Assembly (NCBI GenBank): GCA_020091685.1
Contig: CM034607.1
Location: 34,503,268 to 34,567,267 of the forward strand
Direction of reading: 5' to 3'
Length of the DNA stretch: 64,000 nucleotides
Source: Lutjanus erythropterus
Taxonomy: Eukaryota > Chordata > Actinopteri > Lutjaniformes > Lutjanidae
The stretch's first letter is position 1; every line of letters starts with the position of its first letter. A program made the translations under genes and the position numbers. The notes below the pieces were generated by a model. That model saw only the letters and a list, made by a program, of their open reading frames with translations. It had not been told where the DNA came from and did no database searches. Shown here one piece after another: positions 37,746 to 48,445 of the stretch.

Positions 37746-37952
37746 GATCGGGATTAATGCTTTCAAGTCGCTGATCGCAGAAGACATGAGGTAATTCTCC
37801 AGTCCGGTTTGGCTTAATATCAAACTGACTGACAATACTGCTATACCAGCTGCTATAACAAAACAACAAAACATTTGTTATCGAATGACATGGCTTATAA
37901 GTCAATAATCAATCAGTATTGCTGACAAAGAAAAGTGACTGAGGCATCATGA

Positions 37953-38192
37953 GTTGACAACTATTTTGATCAACAAGTGAAAAAATTCTCAAAAAAAGTC
38001 AAAATTCTTTGATTTCAGCTTCTTAAATGTGAATATTTCCTGCTTTCTTTGCTCTTTTATGACAGTAATCTGACAAAATGAGACATTTGAGGACGTAATC
38101 TTGGGTTTTGGGAAACACTGAAAGACATCTTTCACCATTTTCTAACATCTCACAGATCAAACAACTAATCGATTAATCAACAATGCAGCTTT
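37953..38192 (+). mobile_element. Family C MITE, good copy
   Basis: Runs from GTTGACAACTATTTTGATCA through TCTTAAATGTGAATATTTCC, ACATTTGAGGACGTAATC and AAACAACTAATCGATTAATC to CAATGCAGCT. The left terminal part is missing. Confidence 0.7.
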
Positions 38193-38422
38193 CAGGATTT
38201 GGAGTTCTGACTCCTCTGTGAGTCCCTGCAAACTACGTCACCCATAACACCCTGCTCTGTGTTCATGTGTATCCTCGTTTTGAGATGACTCCAGCGTGAC
38301 TCAGGTTCAATTCATGTGACTTAACACCTGCTATCCTACAGCTTTGATATAACTTTAGTGTCTCCTTGATCCTTGAAAATCAGCAAAAGTTTGTAACATT
38401 TGAGCAAAGTTGTATCCAAGAT

Positions 38423-38474
38423 TTGATTGGTTTATAAAATAGGACCATTTGATTGGTTTATAAAATAGGACCAA
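38423..38474. repeat. Tandem duplication, 26-bp unit, near identical
   Basis: TTGATTGGTTTATAAAATAG followed by GACCA occurs at 38423 and again at 38449 with no differences over at least 25 bp, so the duplication is recent or an assembly artefact. Confidence 0.85.
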
Positions 38475-38689
38475 ACCAGCCATGGTTCCAGCTGAGGTAG
38501 ACTTTGCAAATCATTGGAAAGGTTTTGAAAAAGTCCTTGAAAAGTATTGGTGGGATTGATTTTAATGCTGGTGCATGATGGTACGAAGTGGAGCGTGTTC
38601 TCATATGACTCTGCCCTCTGATTCCTGTTTTCTTGCTCTGGCATTCATTTCTGCCTGGCTACCTTTCCCTCAGGTTTTCAAACATGCAT

Positions 38690-39040
38690 GTTCGTGCCAC
38701 TGCTGCCCCCCCCACCCTCTCCCCTCTCTCCCGTGTGTCTGTCACCCTCCCTCCACTCCGCTCCTCCTCCTTAGTTTCCCACAGTTCCCTGCTTCACCTA
38801 TTGAACCCAGCCACCAGCCCAGGAATGGAGCAGGGGGAACGGCAGGAATGTGGCTCCCAGTCCGAGCCAAAAACACAAAACAAGGAAGGCAGAACTCGAA
38901 GGCCCCGCCTCCCCGAGAGCCAAAACCACATTCTCATTGGCTGACCGCTGTAGGCTGACCACTGATTCCCCGTTCCCATTGGCTGCTTTTCCATCTTCAC
39001 TCCCTGCTGCTCTCTGGCCTATCAGAGCGCTCTCATGCTG
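38690..39040. promoter_or_regulatory. Promoter-like GC/CCAAT patch
   Basis: A C-rich stretch is followed by GGCCCCGCCTCCCC at 38901-38914 (an Sp1-type GC box on the minus strand) and two inverted CCAAT boxes, ATTGG at 38936-38940 and 38978-38982. A 39-codon + strand ORF starts at 38826 but is not recognised. Could be an alternative promoter or enhancer of the gene proposed to span the window. Neither start nor strand is fixed. Confidence 0.25.
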
Positions 39041-39045
39041 TTCAG

Positions 39046-39048
<3 letters not shown>

Positions 39049-39083
<35 letters not shown>
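39049..39083. repeat. (GT)n microsatellite
   Basis: About 35 bp of pure GT directly after the promoter-like patch. Confidence 0.95.
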
Positions 39084-39084
<1 letters not shown>

Positions 39085-39700
39085 ATCACTCTGATCCTTA
39101 CCGACAGCACCGTCTTGAGTCTTGCCTGGTTTCACCAACAACATTGTGGGATAATTATTCCGTAGCTCGGGACGTTGTTCTGTATTAGCTCTTGTTAGCT
39201 TCTGTGCAGCCATATTAAAGCTGTCACACTCACACGCACACACAGAGTCACACACACACATTAGTGTCACGCCATTATTGCCGTCATAAAAGAAGCAATG
39301 TTAAAGTATATGAGGCAGGAAATATGGTTATTGTGATGCTTTCTGTTCCAGCGTTCTGTGCAGTGCGGCAGTGAAACCAGGCCGAATGTATGGCTATAGG
39401 CCAAGTTTCTACACTGCTATTATTAGACTGCACTTCATCCTACAGGGGGGAATGATAAAGATAAGTCAGGCCAGTCGGCTGTGTCATTTGGGACGTTGGC
39501 TGCTTTTTAATGCCACAATGCAGAGACTCATACAACAGGAGGATCAGCTGGAAATTCAACAACATGAAGAGTAACAGTGATCAGGGGTCAGAGGTCAGAG
39601 GGAGGCAGTGGATGAAGGATTAGTTCAGAGCTGGGCTGTCGTTTCTCATTTAGATCCCTGTTTAAACTCCAAATAATTTATCGCATGAAAACAGAAATTA
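39084..39700. other. Unannotated stretch, no supported gene
   Basis: CA-rich text near 39230-39262. No recognised element. A 67-codon ORF at 39371-39574 has no domain. Confidence 0.35.
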
Positions 39701-39961
39701 CAGACAGGTTATTTGTATCATGTTTCTCAACAACAGAATCCCTGAAGTATGATGGAGGATATAAAGGCTCGGATAGGAATCAGATGCTCCAACATTTGTA
39801 ATAAAACCCAGCTGGGAGACGACGATCACATTTTGTTCAGATGCAAGAATGTTGTGAATAAAAGGAAAAAGTACTCTCCAAAGTACCACTTAAACTTTAT
39901 TAAAGAGTTTGTTTGCCATATTGAATATGCGGTTTGTACTTCATACTATGCTAACATGATC
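39701..39961 (+). mobile_element. LINE C-terminal zinc-motif remnant
   Basis: In the + strand frame beginning at 39749, residues about 13-37 follow the pattern C-x3-C, then DDDHILFRC, then NKRKKY. This resembles the C-x2-3-C ... H-x4-C zinc motif with a trailing basic patch that ends many fish LINE reverse transcriptases. The remnant runs up to the TTAA at 39962 that starts another element. The upstream domains are not recognisable. A plain host zinc-binding ORF is a less likely alternative. Confidence 0.35.
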
Positions 39962-40010
39962 TTAAAGGGATAGTTTGGATTTTTTGAAGTGGAGTTGTAT
40001 GAGGTACCTG
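39962..40010. mobile_element. Family B MITE, left terminus only
   Basis: TTAAAGGGATAGTTTGGATT and GGAGTTGTATGAGGTACC match the family B left end. It breaks off where the next repeat begins. Confidence 0.6.
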
Positions 40011-40011
40011 C

Positions 40012-40380
40012 CCACATATTTGCCAACCCTCCCAATTTTCCTGGGAGACTCCCAGTTATTATTTCCCTCTCCTGGTTTCCTCCTGTACTTCCAAAATTTC
40101 GCACCCTTTTTTTCTTTCCCCCTTTTCGTTATCACAATGGGCCGGAGTCTACCGATTCCACCCGGAAAACGGTTCAAACGTGGTTTCGTGGGAGCTGCTC
40201 GTGCCTGCTGCGTCCAGTTCTCCTTAATACATCCGTGCTCGTGCCTCGTCCTCCTCAGCGAGCGAGAGACGGGGGGAGAAACTGAGAGTACCTTGAGAAA
40301 GAAATACCCAAGAAAATGGAAAACAAAAATCCCTGTTTTCTCACAGAGACTTTTGAAGGAACGTTGCATGTATTTCTAAG
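40012..40380. repeat. Repeat beginning TTTGCCAACCCTCCCAATTT
   Basis: The opening phrase and the small palindrome CTGGGAGACTCCCAG (about 40040) match, from memory, a dispersed fish element whose text begins GCCAACCCTCCCGGATTTTC. It directly abuts the broken family B end. Opposing 134- and 135-codon ORFs over the same bases have no domain and are not called as genes. Confidence 0.4.
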
Positions 40381-41750
40381 AGCAGATTAACGAACATGCT
40401 CTCAGAAAAAACATTTGGAGAATATTCATTTTCTGTGATATTATTATCAAATTAGAAATTAGACCAGGAAAGGCGAAATGCTGTGATCCCATTGTGTTTT
40501 CCAGTGAATAAATATCAGATCTAGATCATCTACGTGTTTGCCAAAAATGTCTTCTTATTGTTTTGTTATTACCATTTTTTTAGTCACCAGAATGCAGGAA
40601 ACAAAGATGTGGACAGACGGGATTTCAGAAGATATTCAACCTTATTACAGGCAGTTCTGATGAAGCATACCTGCCCCTTTAGTGCTGTTGTGTCTTAGGT
40701 AGCATGGATTAGACAGTTATGTCATCAGCTGGCTTTGATTTAAAGGCATAACCTGCAACATTTTCCTAAAGAAGACAATGTATAGACTCATATGACATAA
40801 TTTCTTACAGTTATCACTTATGACCCAGTAGGGGTCTGTGATAATGTCTGTATCTGACTGTATTTCCAGCTCAGACAAGTCAGACCGACTCTACCTTTGA
40901 GATGAATCGATGTCAACCTGTAACCTGCCGTCATCGACTGCATGTTTTTCTTTTAGAATCCCTTTTTTTTCTGGACTGAAATCAAAATTATAAATAAATG
41001 AGCAAACAGTGGATAAAAATCATACTTTCCTAACCTGTTTTCAGATTCATCCTTTGAACCATTGTGGAGGTCTTGGGAACCTCTGGTTTAGATTCCACAG
41101 GTAGCTGATGATTGTGTGTCCATGTCCACCTTTTAGCAGAAAAGTGTTCTGGTTTAAAGGTTTAAAAGCATTGCCATGTTAGTCGTATTAATATTTATCT
41201 TGCGGTTGTAAAAGCTGGTTGTAAAAGTTAAAAAAGGACTTTACTTCCTTCTGGAAATGTGCACATTTCCTGGTTGGGCACCAGGATGGTGCACACTGCT
41301 GCAGTCAAAACCAGTATGACACATTGTTTTGGTTGTAAACCTGTTTTATTTTCTAGTGAATTTCCATTTTGCGCTTTAAGTGTAGGGGAAAGATTCCACC
41401 TTCCATGCTTCCTCCATTATCGCTGTCACGACAGTCCAGCAGATCTGTTGTCGGATCTGTACTGGTGGATCATCATATGCGGAGCAGAGGACAGGCTGAC
41501 ATTCGAGCTGCTGATGCTTTTGTGTTTTATCTTATTAATTTCTCAAGATGAATGTGTTGATGATTAAATGGTGTGAAAACATTACACATTCTGTATTTAA
41601 ACAGCCACACTCTTTGCTGTCTCTCAGCACCAGGAGGCGTTCTGTCAGCACTTACAGTGGAGTCATTAATGGTATTTATTTTACTAATGTAATGTGGAGA
41701 AACAAGCTGTCGAAATGGCGAGAAGCGGCCGGACTGGGAACCAGATTCAG
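40381..41750. other. Unannotated stretch, no supported gene
   Basis: AT-rich. ORFs at 41259-41874 overlap on both strands without domains. No repeat ends were recognised. Confidence 0.35.
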
Positions 41751-42530
41751 GGCCGGGTGAGGCTGCAGTCTGGAGGCTCCTGTCAGGTTTCTTTTCTCTG
41801 GTGAGGGGAGAGGTATTTGGTTGGAGCCTGGCTCCTCCACTCATCTGCATCTTATTTGAATTTCCTGCTTGCATAATTCCTTGGTTAATGGGGAACTGCT
41901 CGGCACTGCCACAGCTGTTTTGCCTTTCCTGCCTGGCAAGAAACGCCGCTCACACGGCGAGAGGAGGGAGAGAGGGGAGGAAAAATGTTTAAAAAGAAAA
42001 AATCTGCAAGTCATGTGGTGCAAAAATACAGTACAAACAACGTGTGATCCCCCGAGGACGGACGGAGGAAGAGGAGTGGAGTCAAACACCCACCCACTCC
42101 CTGCTTCAATCATCCCCCCCACCCTCTCTGCATGTACACACACACACTCTAACAGCACCACACCCCCTTCACCAGGGCCTCACTGAGCATGTGCAGTGAT
42201 AGTGATGAGTCTTTCCTCCCCCCTCCCTCCCTCCCTCCTCACCCAGTCCTCAGCTCTGCCATGCTTGTCCTGTAATTGGTTGGTAACAGGCTTGAGCAGC
42301 ACCACATTGCACCAGGCGGACTTCAACCAGCCGCATTAGTCTGTTTACGCATTCACAGCCCTATTAGAGGCTGTTTGTTCGCTCATTAGCCAACCCGAGC
42401 TGGAGTTTGAACCCTGCCACAGCCGCTATAATCACCCAAAAAACGGCAAACATGCGGGAATTTGTGGCCGTGACGTTGGCATCGAGATGCGCGGACAGCT
42501 GACAGGGTTTCCCTGATCAACTGAGGGCTG
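41751..42530. promoter_or_regulatory. GC-rich patch, candidate regulatory or conserved block
   Basis: CpGs rise at 41930-42080 and 42300-42530, with a pyrimidine tract (CCCTCCCTCCCTCCCTCC) near 42220. The part at 42230-42530 has a balanced, motif-rich composition with an inverted CCAAT at 42275 (AATTGGTTGG) and no transposon signature. No coding frame is convincing. Function inferred from composition only. Confidence 0.3.
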
Positions 42531-42671
42531 CGGTGCCGTCTGAGCGCCTGTTTAAAAGGTCAAAGACGAGGCCACACAAGTATTATAACACTAAACACAT
42601 TCAACTGTTGATTATGTGTTTGTGTCTGTATCCTGTGTGCTGTCTGAAATACAGTAGGGATGTATTACTCT

Positions 42672-43003
42672 TTAAAGGGACAGTTCACCCAGAAATCAAA
42701 AATACATGTTTTTCCCCCGGCCTGTAGTGATTTTTGGGTGTGAGTTGCAGAGTTTTGAAGATATCGGCCTGAGAGCTTTTCTCTTCAATATAATGGCTCT
42801 CGACTGGTGCTCAAAGCAACAAAAAATACATTTATAACCAGACTCTCTTTCTAAAAATCATGACCTGGTTACTCAAGATAATCCACAGACCTTTCTGGGA
42901 GCAGTTTCCTGTAGGAACTTTCTTTCTGCAGTAGAATCTACAGGATCTACTTCATTTTCTACCAGAGAGAAAGCAGTTCCTCCATGAAACTGCTCACAAC
43001 AAG
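42672..43003. mobile_element. Family A MITE, left arm of a split copy
   Basis: TTAA (42672-42675) is followed by AGGGACAGTTCACCCAGAAA. The rest of the arm continues with GGTGTGAGTTGCAGAGTTTT, ATGACCTGGTTACTCAAG and ends at GAAACTGCTCACAACAAGG, the family midpoint. Confidence 0.7.
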
Positions 43004-43560
43004 GTGAGTTTTAGAATTTATTGTCTGCAGAAACGTCAGATACTGAGACACTTCTGCAGCCTGAACAACGTGCAGGCTGAAGCTGCAGCTCAGAATGCAG
43101 CCTACACTTTAAACGGCACATGGTATTTAGCGAGGGAAGATCAAACAAACAACAAAACACACAAACAAAGACATAATAACAACAAAGACAAAACAATACA
43201 ACACAAAAAACAACTTACAAAAAGCGGCTTACACACTGCAGGTTCCTGTCCCTGGTCCTTCTGTTACTTTATTATCACCCATTTTCATATTTGTTCAGTG
43301 TATTATTTTTAAAACTGTTGTTTAAATCTCCTTTATGTTTAATCAATTCAACTGAGACACAATGATACTCTGCTTTAATCCTCACTAATGTTTTATTTAA
43401 CATGAAATACCTCTCACTTTCTTTATTTTTAACAACTTTTGGATACTTCCAGGTAATAATTATTTAATCTATTTAAGAATTATTTTAAAGTCGACCAAAT
43501 CTTGAAATTTCAGAGCCTTTAGTTTGATAAATAGTGAGTGAAGTAAGAAGATTGTTTTGA
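43004..43560. other. Unrelated block between the two family A arms
   Basis: About 550 bp with AACAAACAAC-rich text and no match to the complete copy at 34901-35466. It either replaced the right half-core or was inserted there. No termini of its own are visible. Confidence 0.45.
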
Positions 43561-43680
43561 GAATTACAAACCGAGTGCTGTTTAGTCCTGTTATGCTGGA
43601 GAGAAGGCTGATATCTCTAAAACTGCGGCTCAGTCCAGAGGAGAAACATATTTTTTGATTTTGGGGTGAACTGTCCCTTT
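43561..43680. mobile_element. Family A MITE, right terminus of the split copy
   Basis: GAGTGCTGTTTAGTCCTGTT leads to GATTTTGGGGTGAACTGTCC and CTTT, the mirror of the left end at 42676. TTAA is replaced by a T-run. Confidence 0.65.
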
Positions 43681-44160
43681 TTTTTTTCTCTCTACATGAT
43701 GTGTTTTCATCTCATGTGCTGTGTGAGACACAGTAGGGCTGTACTGATCTTTAAATAATGAATTTCATCCTGTTACTTACCTCATTTTGCCCGTTTGTAG
43801 TTTTCATTATTTGTGTTCAGTCACACATTGTGCGGTTTTGACGGTTGTGTTTTGTTTTCAGTCTCATTTTCGGTGGCACGGGAACAGCCTGTACCAAGGT
43901 TTCTGCATTTCAGCCCATTTAATACAAATCACATCCTCACTGTAGATCCTTTTTCGGGCTTTAGTACCCCGGATTTCACAGAAAATTAAAATCTTTTGAT
44001 AATATTTTGTGTCATTTATTAGTAAAACATTCTCTGGTTTCAACCCCTCAAATGTGAGGATTGATTTCTTTTTTTTTTCTGTTTAATTTCTTTTCAAATT
44101 GAATATTTTTGAGTTTTTAGACATCCCCCCAGGGTCTGGAAAGCTGTGATTGCAATTTTC
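43681..44160. other. Unannotated stretch
   Basis: AT-rich; nothing recognised apart from T-runs. Confidence 0.4.
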
Positions 44161-44255
44161 TGTTATATTATTGACTAAAAGATTAATCAAAAATAATTAA
44201 TAGATTAACCGAACTGATGATCTGAATAAAATAATTGTTAGTCTGCAGTGAAGGG
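44161..44255. mobile_element. Family C-like MITE scrap
   Basis: GATTGCAATTTTCTGTTATA, AGATTAATCAAAAATAATTA and AATAATTGTTAGTCTGCAG are arm pieces without the core. Confidence 0.35.
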
Positions 44256-44665
44256 CCTTGTAGTGAACATGTGAAACATTAAACCTGCATTAACTGATTT
44301 TTATTGGCCACTTGGGGGCAGCAGAAACAAACCGCAAACACAACATTAATATATTATCCGATTATAAAGTTGATACGGTGAATTAAACACTGAGGACAGC
44401 AGATTGAATCAAAGCACTAAAGTTGTTAAGACCAAAAAAAAAAAAGAGCTGAGAGGAACTGCAGAGTTTCACAGCTCATCCTCACGAGAAAACCGGCAGC
44501 GTCGGTCGTCTGCAGCTCATCATGTTTACTGTGAGGCAGTGACCTCTGGTGGCCGTAGTAAATATGACAGGAGCAAAGAAGAAAGTCAGGTGACGTCGTG
44601 TAAAGAGCAACGAAGTCCTCGGGGTGGACTGAGGCTCAAACACACACAGACTTTCACTTCCACTC
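44256..44665. repeat. Dispersed-repeat scraps with CCTCTGGTGGC phrases
   Basis: ATTGGCCACTTGGGGGCAGC near 44303 and GTGACCTCTGGTGGCCGTAG near 44538 are phrases I recall from fish repeats; the second is echoed near 50150. Borders unclear. Confidence 0.35.
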
Positions 44666-44668
44666 AGT

Positions 44669-44745
44669 AGTCTGCGGCTGCAACTAACATTTATTTTCAT
44701 TATCAATCTTTTCCTTAATTAATCGATTAGTTAGTCCCAACAGCA
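44669..44745 (-). mobile_element. Family C MITE, first part of a split copy
   Basis: GGCTGCAACTAACATTTATT and TTAATTAATCGATTAGTTAG match a C arm. The copy resumes at 45050 after a LINE-like insertion. Confidence 0.6.
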
Positions 44746-45049
44746 CAATAACTCTACTGTGCACTTGTACATTAACAAGAATTCAACTGTGCAATACTGT
44801 ATATACACTGGTGTCAAAACTCCGTTTATACTTTACACTTCAATTAATACTTTTATTCACAATATTCTTGCATTTTAACACTATCTGCTCTATTTTTCTA
44901 GATATATTCTGAATATTGTTTGTTGTAGTATAATTCACATATTTTTACATACTGCTTATTTATATCTCTATTTGTCTATTTCTTATCTCTGCCTTTCTTA
45001 TAATTTCCTCCCCGGGGGATCAATATAGTGTTTCAGATTCTGGTTCTGA
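44746..45049 (+). mobile_element. LINE-like 3' tail inserted in a family C copy
   Basis: It ends TTCCTCCCCGGGGGATCAAT, then ATAGTGTTTCAGATTCTGG, very close to the GGGGATCAATAAAGT tail that I recall for fish LINEs. A related stretch at 33767-34010 is joined to the same C arm at the same position. Confidence 0.5.
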
Positions 45050-45275
45050 TAGTCGTCGTTGACTATGACGTTGAGGATGACGTCCTCACATGTCTTGTTT
45101 TGTCCACAACCCAAAGATATTCAGCTTACTGTCATAAAGGAGTAAAGAAACCAGAAAATATTCACATTTAAGAAGCTGAAATCAGAGAATTTTGACTTTT
45201 TTTTCTTAAAAAAAAAAGACTGAAACTGATTAATCAATTATCAAAGTAGTTGGTGATTGATGAAATAATTAATCG
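45050..45275 (-). mobile_element. Family C MITE, second part of a split copy
   Basis: Continues with GATGACGTCCTCACATGTCT, ACAACCCAAAGATATTCAGC, GAAACCAGAAAATATTCACA and the arm GATTAATCAATTATCAAAGT. Well preserved. Confidence 0.7.
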
Positions 45276-45551
45276 TCTGTATGTGAAACCAGAATGTCTT
45301 CATTGACTGTAGTCCTGTTTGCACAGGTGTGGTTTCACCTGTGATCTTAATCCTGTGCAGCTCCGTCACATCATGTCTGTAGTTTGTGAAGTAAAAACTC
45401 TGTTGTAAATTACTGACACAGAGGTCCTGTGGTGAGATCAGTCCACTCTGAGTCTGTGTCTCTGTGATTCTGGGGTTCGAAATTTTTCATTTTCTTTTGG
45501 CAAACAACTGAACAAATCTGAAATTTGATCGTAGCTCGTAACGTGTTGAAC

Positions 45552-45878
45552 CAGGGCTGAATATGGTAAAAAAAGAAAAGAAGATTATTGTGACTGAAAC
45601 TGAAAATGCTGTTGCGATTTACAGTATGATTAGAGGAAATGATCAGTTTGGAATTACAATTTTCATGTTCACTGAAAAACAAATCATGATGATGTCATAT
45701 TTATTTAGGTCTGTACCAAAACAACATGTTCTCCTTCAGGTGGAGAACAAGATTTTTTAGGTCAGGTGATCTCTGCAGCTCTGCAGAACCTCTTTATAAC
45801 GCTGTTTTCTCACATTTTTTTTCCTTTTTTCTGGTTCTGGTTCTGTGATTTGGATATTGCACTTGATTGTGCAGCCCA
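45552..45878 (+). mobile_element. Family D MITE, good copy
   Basis: From CAGGGCTGAATATGG to GATTGTGCAGCCC. It shares the ordered landmarks GGTCTGTACCAAAACAACAT, GGTGGAGAACAAGATTTTTT and TCTGTGATTTGGATATTGCA with the copy at 17135. Confidence 0.7.
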
Positions 45879-46279
45879 GCGCTGAACAGCAGCCAACAGC
45901 TGTGATCAGATTTATTGACACTTAAAATGAGCAACGATGACAGAGAGGGTTAGCTGCTAATGTGTATTTATTCTTGTAACACATGGAGAAAGTGGACAAA
46001 ACAACATTAAAGTGTATGATGAATGCGGCTGCTGAAGAACAGACGCTCTGCTTCTGAAACCCTGATGTTACGTGGAACCGGTTCTTGGTCTGGTACGCCT
46101 GACGCTGGTGCCTTTTCTATTCAGTCTATTCTGTGTTGACATATAGGTGAAAATGTGACGTATTATTACTGCAAGAATATTATAATATTATTGTCGCTTT
46201 AAATAATAAAAGCAGGCATTAGAGCTGCAGACTGAAGTGTTGATTCTCAGTGGCTTCAAGCAACGTGTGTTGTGTTGTG
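45879..46279. other. Unannotated stretch
   Basis: No repeat, ORF or motif cluster recognised. Confidence 0.4.
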
Positions 46280-46500
46280 CAGAAAGTGTGGATGTAATAT
46301 CAGAGCTGATTTTAAGGACACACTCCCTGATTTCTGAGGTTTTCAGCCTGTTGTTGTCGGACCGGCTGATTTGACTCGTTTATCAACACGGTCAGCGGTC
46401 GAAGCGGCGGCGGTGACAGAGATGATGGTGCTTTAAAGCCCTCAAAGCCTGATTGCTGCAATTTGCATCAAAAGTCCCACTGCTTCTTTAACTGAACACA
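46280..46500. other. CpG-containing patch with octamer-like motif
   Basis: CGAAGCGGCGGCGGTGACAG near 46400 and AATTTGCATCAAAAG near 46460 lie in sequence without repeat features. Weak candidate enhancer. Confidence 0.2.
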
Positions 46501-46564
46501 CAGACATGCTGATACACATCTTTATAGACTCATTGTGATGTATACTTTCTGAGGATGTCATTAT

Positions 46565-47105
46565 CTACAGAACTTCCCATGATGGAGTCATTTGGATTAT
46601 TTGATGTGGGCCTGTATGAAGTGCTGGTCCACAGTCATTGTAAACTAAGCGATGTGCTGCTGTGGACAGGATCAGCAGCTGTTTTAGAAAAAGAAAATCA
46701 ATATCAGTGTAAGAATATGCTATGTTTAGAATATTTTCACCTCTTAAGTTTGCTGTTAGACATCCTTTTCTGAAGGGAAAATGCTCTTATACAAGCCAAA
46801 TATCACTCTCTCTAAACCAACCAAACTCCATAGACGAAATCAGTAATTTTACCTCACAGAACACAGGGGTTGTCGGTCTATAGGTGCCTTGATCATTTAG
46901 TTTGTTTGTGTTTGTGTGGCTTTGTTTTTTTTTTTTAGAATAACAGCTCGCATTCACCAAAGTCACATGATACCACAAACTAACCAACAGATCGTGGCAG
47001 CAGTCGACCGGCAGCTCCTGTGACCTGCAAACTAAAATGACTGATTTTGCCTATGGAGTTTGGTTGGTTTGGAGAGAGTGATATTTGGCCTATATAACGG
47101 TGTGT
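46565..47105. mobile_element. Family B MITE, diverged copy
   Basis: Matches 31587-32244 in several ordered phrases: TTTGATGTGGGCCTGTATGA at the left, AATATCACTCTCTCTAAACC in the middle and GCAAACTAAAATGACTGATT with GAGAGTGATATTTGG at the right. Terminal bases are lost. Confidence 0.55.
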
Positions 47106-47284
47106 ATATATAATGACTATATTTGGATTTTAATCGACAAAACAAGACACTAGTAGACCTCACCTTGCACCTTGGAGAAGATGTTGTAGCTCTAAATCAG
47201 ACATGATTAACATTACTGCTAATAAATAAACTGCTAATATATAATACACATAAAAATTGACTTTGAGGAAGTAGATTTCTGACC

Positions 47285-47612
47285 AAGGCTGCACAATTAA
47301 TTGCAATATTATCAAAAACATGATACGGCCAAGTGCAGAATCAGAACCAAATCACAATTTTTTGAAAAAGAAACCAGCATCATAATGAAGTACTGTAGTG
47401 CTGCAGAGATGCCCTGGAGTAAACAATCTTGTGCCCAAGATGACAGAAAACATGTTTGTTTGGTACAGATCCCAACAAATATCACATCATCATGATCTTA
47501 ATAGTCTTTTTTTTCAGTAAAAATGAAAATTGTAATGCAAAAAAGATCATTCTCACTAATTGTATAGTCGCAATCACAATTTCAGTCAAAGTAATCCCAC
47601 ATGTCTTATCAG
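47285..47612 (-). mobile_element. Family D MITE, reversed copy
   Basis: AAGGCTGCACAATTAATTGC opens it. GAAAACATGTTTGTTTGGTA and CAGATCCCAACAAATATCAC are the reverse complement of the landmarks in the 45.5-kb copy. Confidence 0.65.
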
Positions 47613-47817
47613 GCAAGTAGAAAAACAGAAGAAACCTTAAAAAACATTGATTCTGAGCCCTGCTTTACCACTTTAAAATAAAACACTTTGTCATGATGTT
47701 ATAGTGTAAAACAGAATTCATACAGATGCATAAAGAACAGAAACAGGATGTTGACAGATGTGCAGAATTAAAGCTGAACTCTGATCTCATCAAGAAAATC
47801 TTATAGAGGAAGTGTTC

Positions 47818-47821
<4 letters not shown>

Positions 47822-47866
<45 letters not shown>
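47822..47866. repeat. (GT)n microsatellite
   Basis: About 45 bp of GT, first of two GT runs 62 bp apart. Confidence 0.97.
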
Positions 47867-47928
47867 ACAGCTCTAATACAATCAATGAAATCTTATTAGA
47901 TGTTTTTACTCTCCCTTTCATTTTTTCC

Positions 47929-47933
47929 TGTGT

Positions 47934-47970
<37 letters not shown>
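47929..47970. repeat. (GT)n microsatellite
   Basis: About 42 bp of GT with one TCTG break. Confidence 0.95.
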
Positions 47971-47972
<2 letters not shown>

Positions 47973-48074
47973 TGAGTAAACCTGATGTTTCCAGATCAGT
48001 CACAGCTGTTGTGTCCGTTTTTATTACTTTCTCAGCAGGTGGGAGGGGGGGGCGTTTTTTTTTTTTCTCCCTCA

Positions 48075-48290
48075 CTCTTTATTCAGCTCGTCGTCTCTTT
48101 GTCCCGGCCTGTTATTAGCTCGGTCGAGCGCTGGTCATCCTGACATATTGAGTCCTCACCGACACGAGAGTTCTGGCATCCTGCATCAATAACCGAGCAG
48201 GAATTTACCTCCATCCAGATCGGTAATGAAATCTGTGGACTCTTTGTTATTCAGCAGCGGTCACTGCCATGATGTGAAGTCACAAAGTGC
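48075..48290. other. GC-richer patch without repeat signature
   Basis: Balanced composition with GCTCGGTCGAGCGCTGG near 48118 and no recognisable element. Candidate conserved non-coding DNA by composition only. Confidence 0.2.
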
Positions 48291-48445
48291 AGACCCAACT
48301 CTGATTGTCTCATCATGCTGCTGAAAGACGTTAACATTCATATCAGAAAGAGATCTTTGCATTCAGGTAAAAGAAAGATTTGCAGACGTCTTCAAAAATT
48401 AGATTTTCCCTCATCGTTTCATTTTATTTTTTGTGTTTGATTTAA

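Noticed and set aside
38826-38945. 39-codon ORF starting MEQGERQECG as a possible first coding exon
   Set aside because: No family recognised, no good donor directly after it, and it overlaps the GC box and CCAAT patch, which fits regulatory DNA better.
39962-40380. Opposing 135- and 134-codon ORFs
   Set aside because: They cover the same bases on both strands within repeat-derived sequence and share no similarity with a protein family I know.
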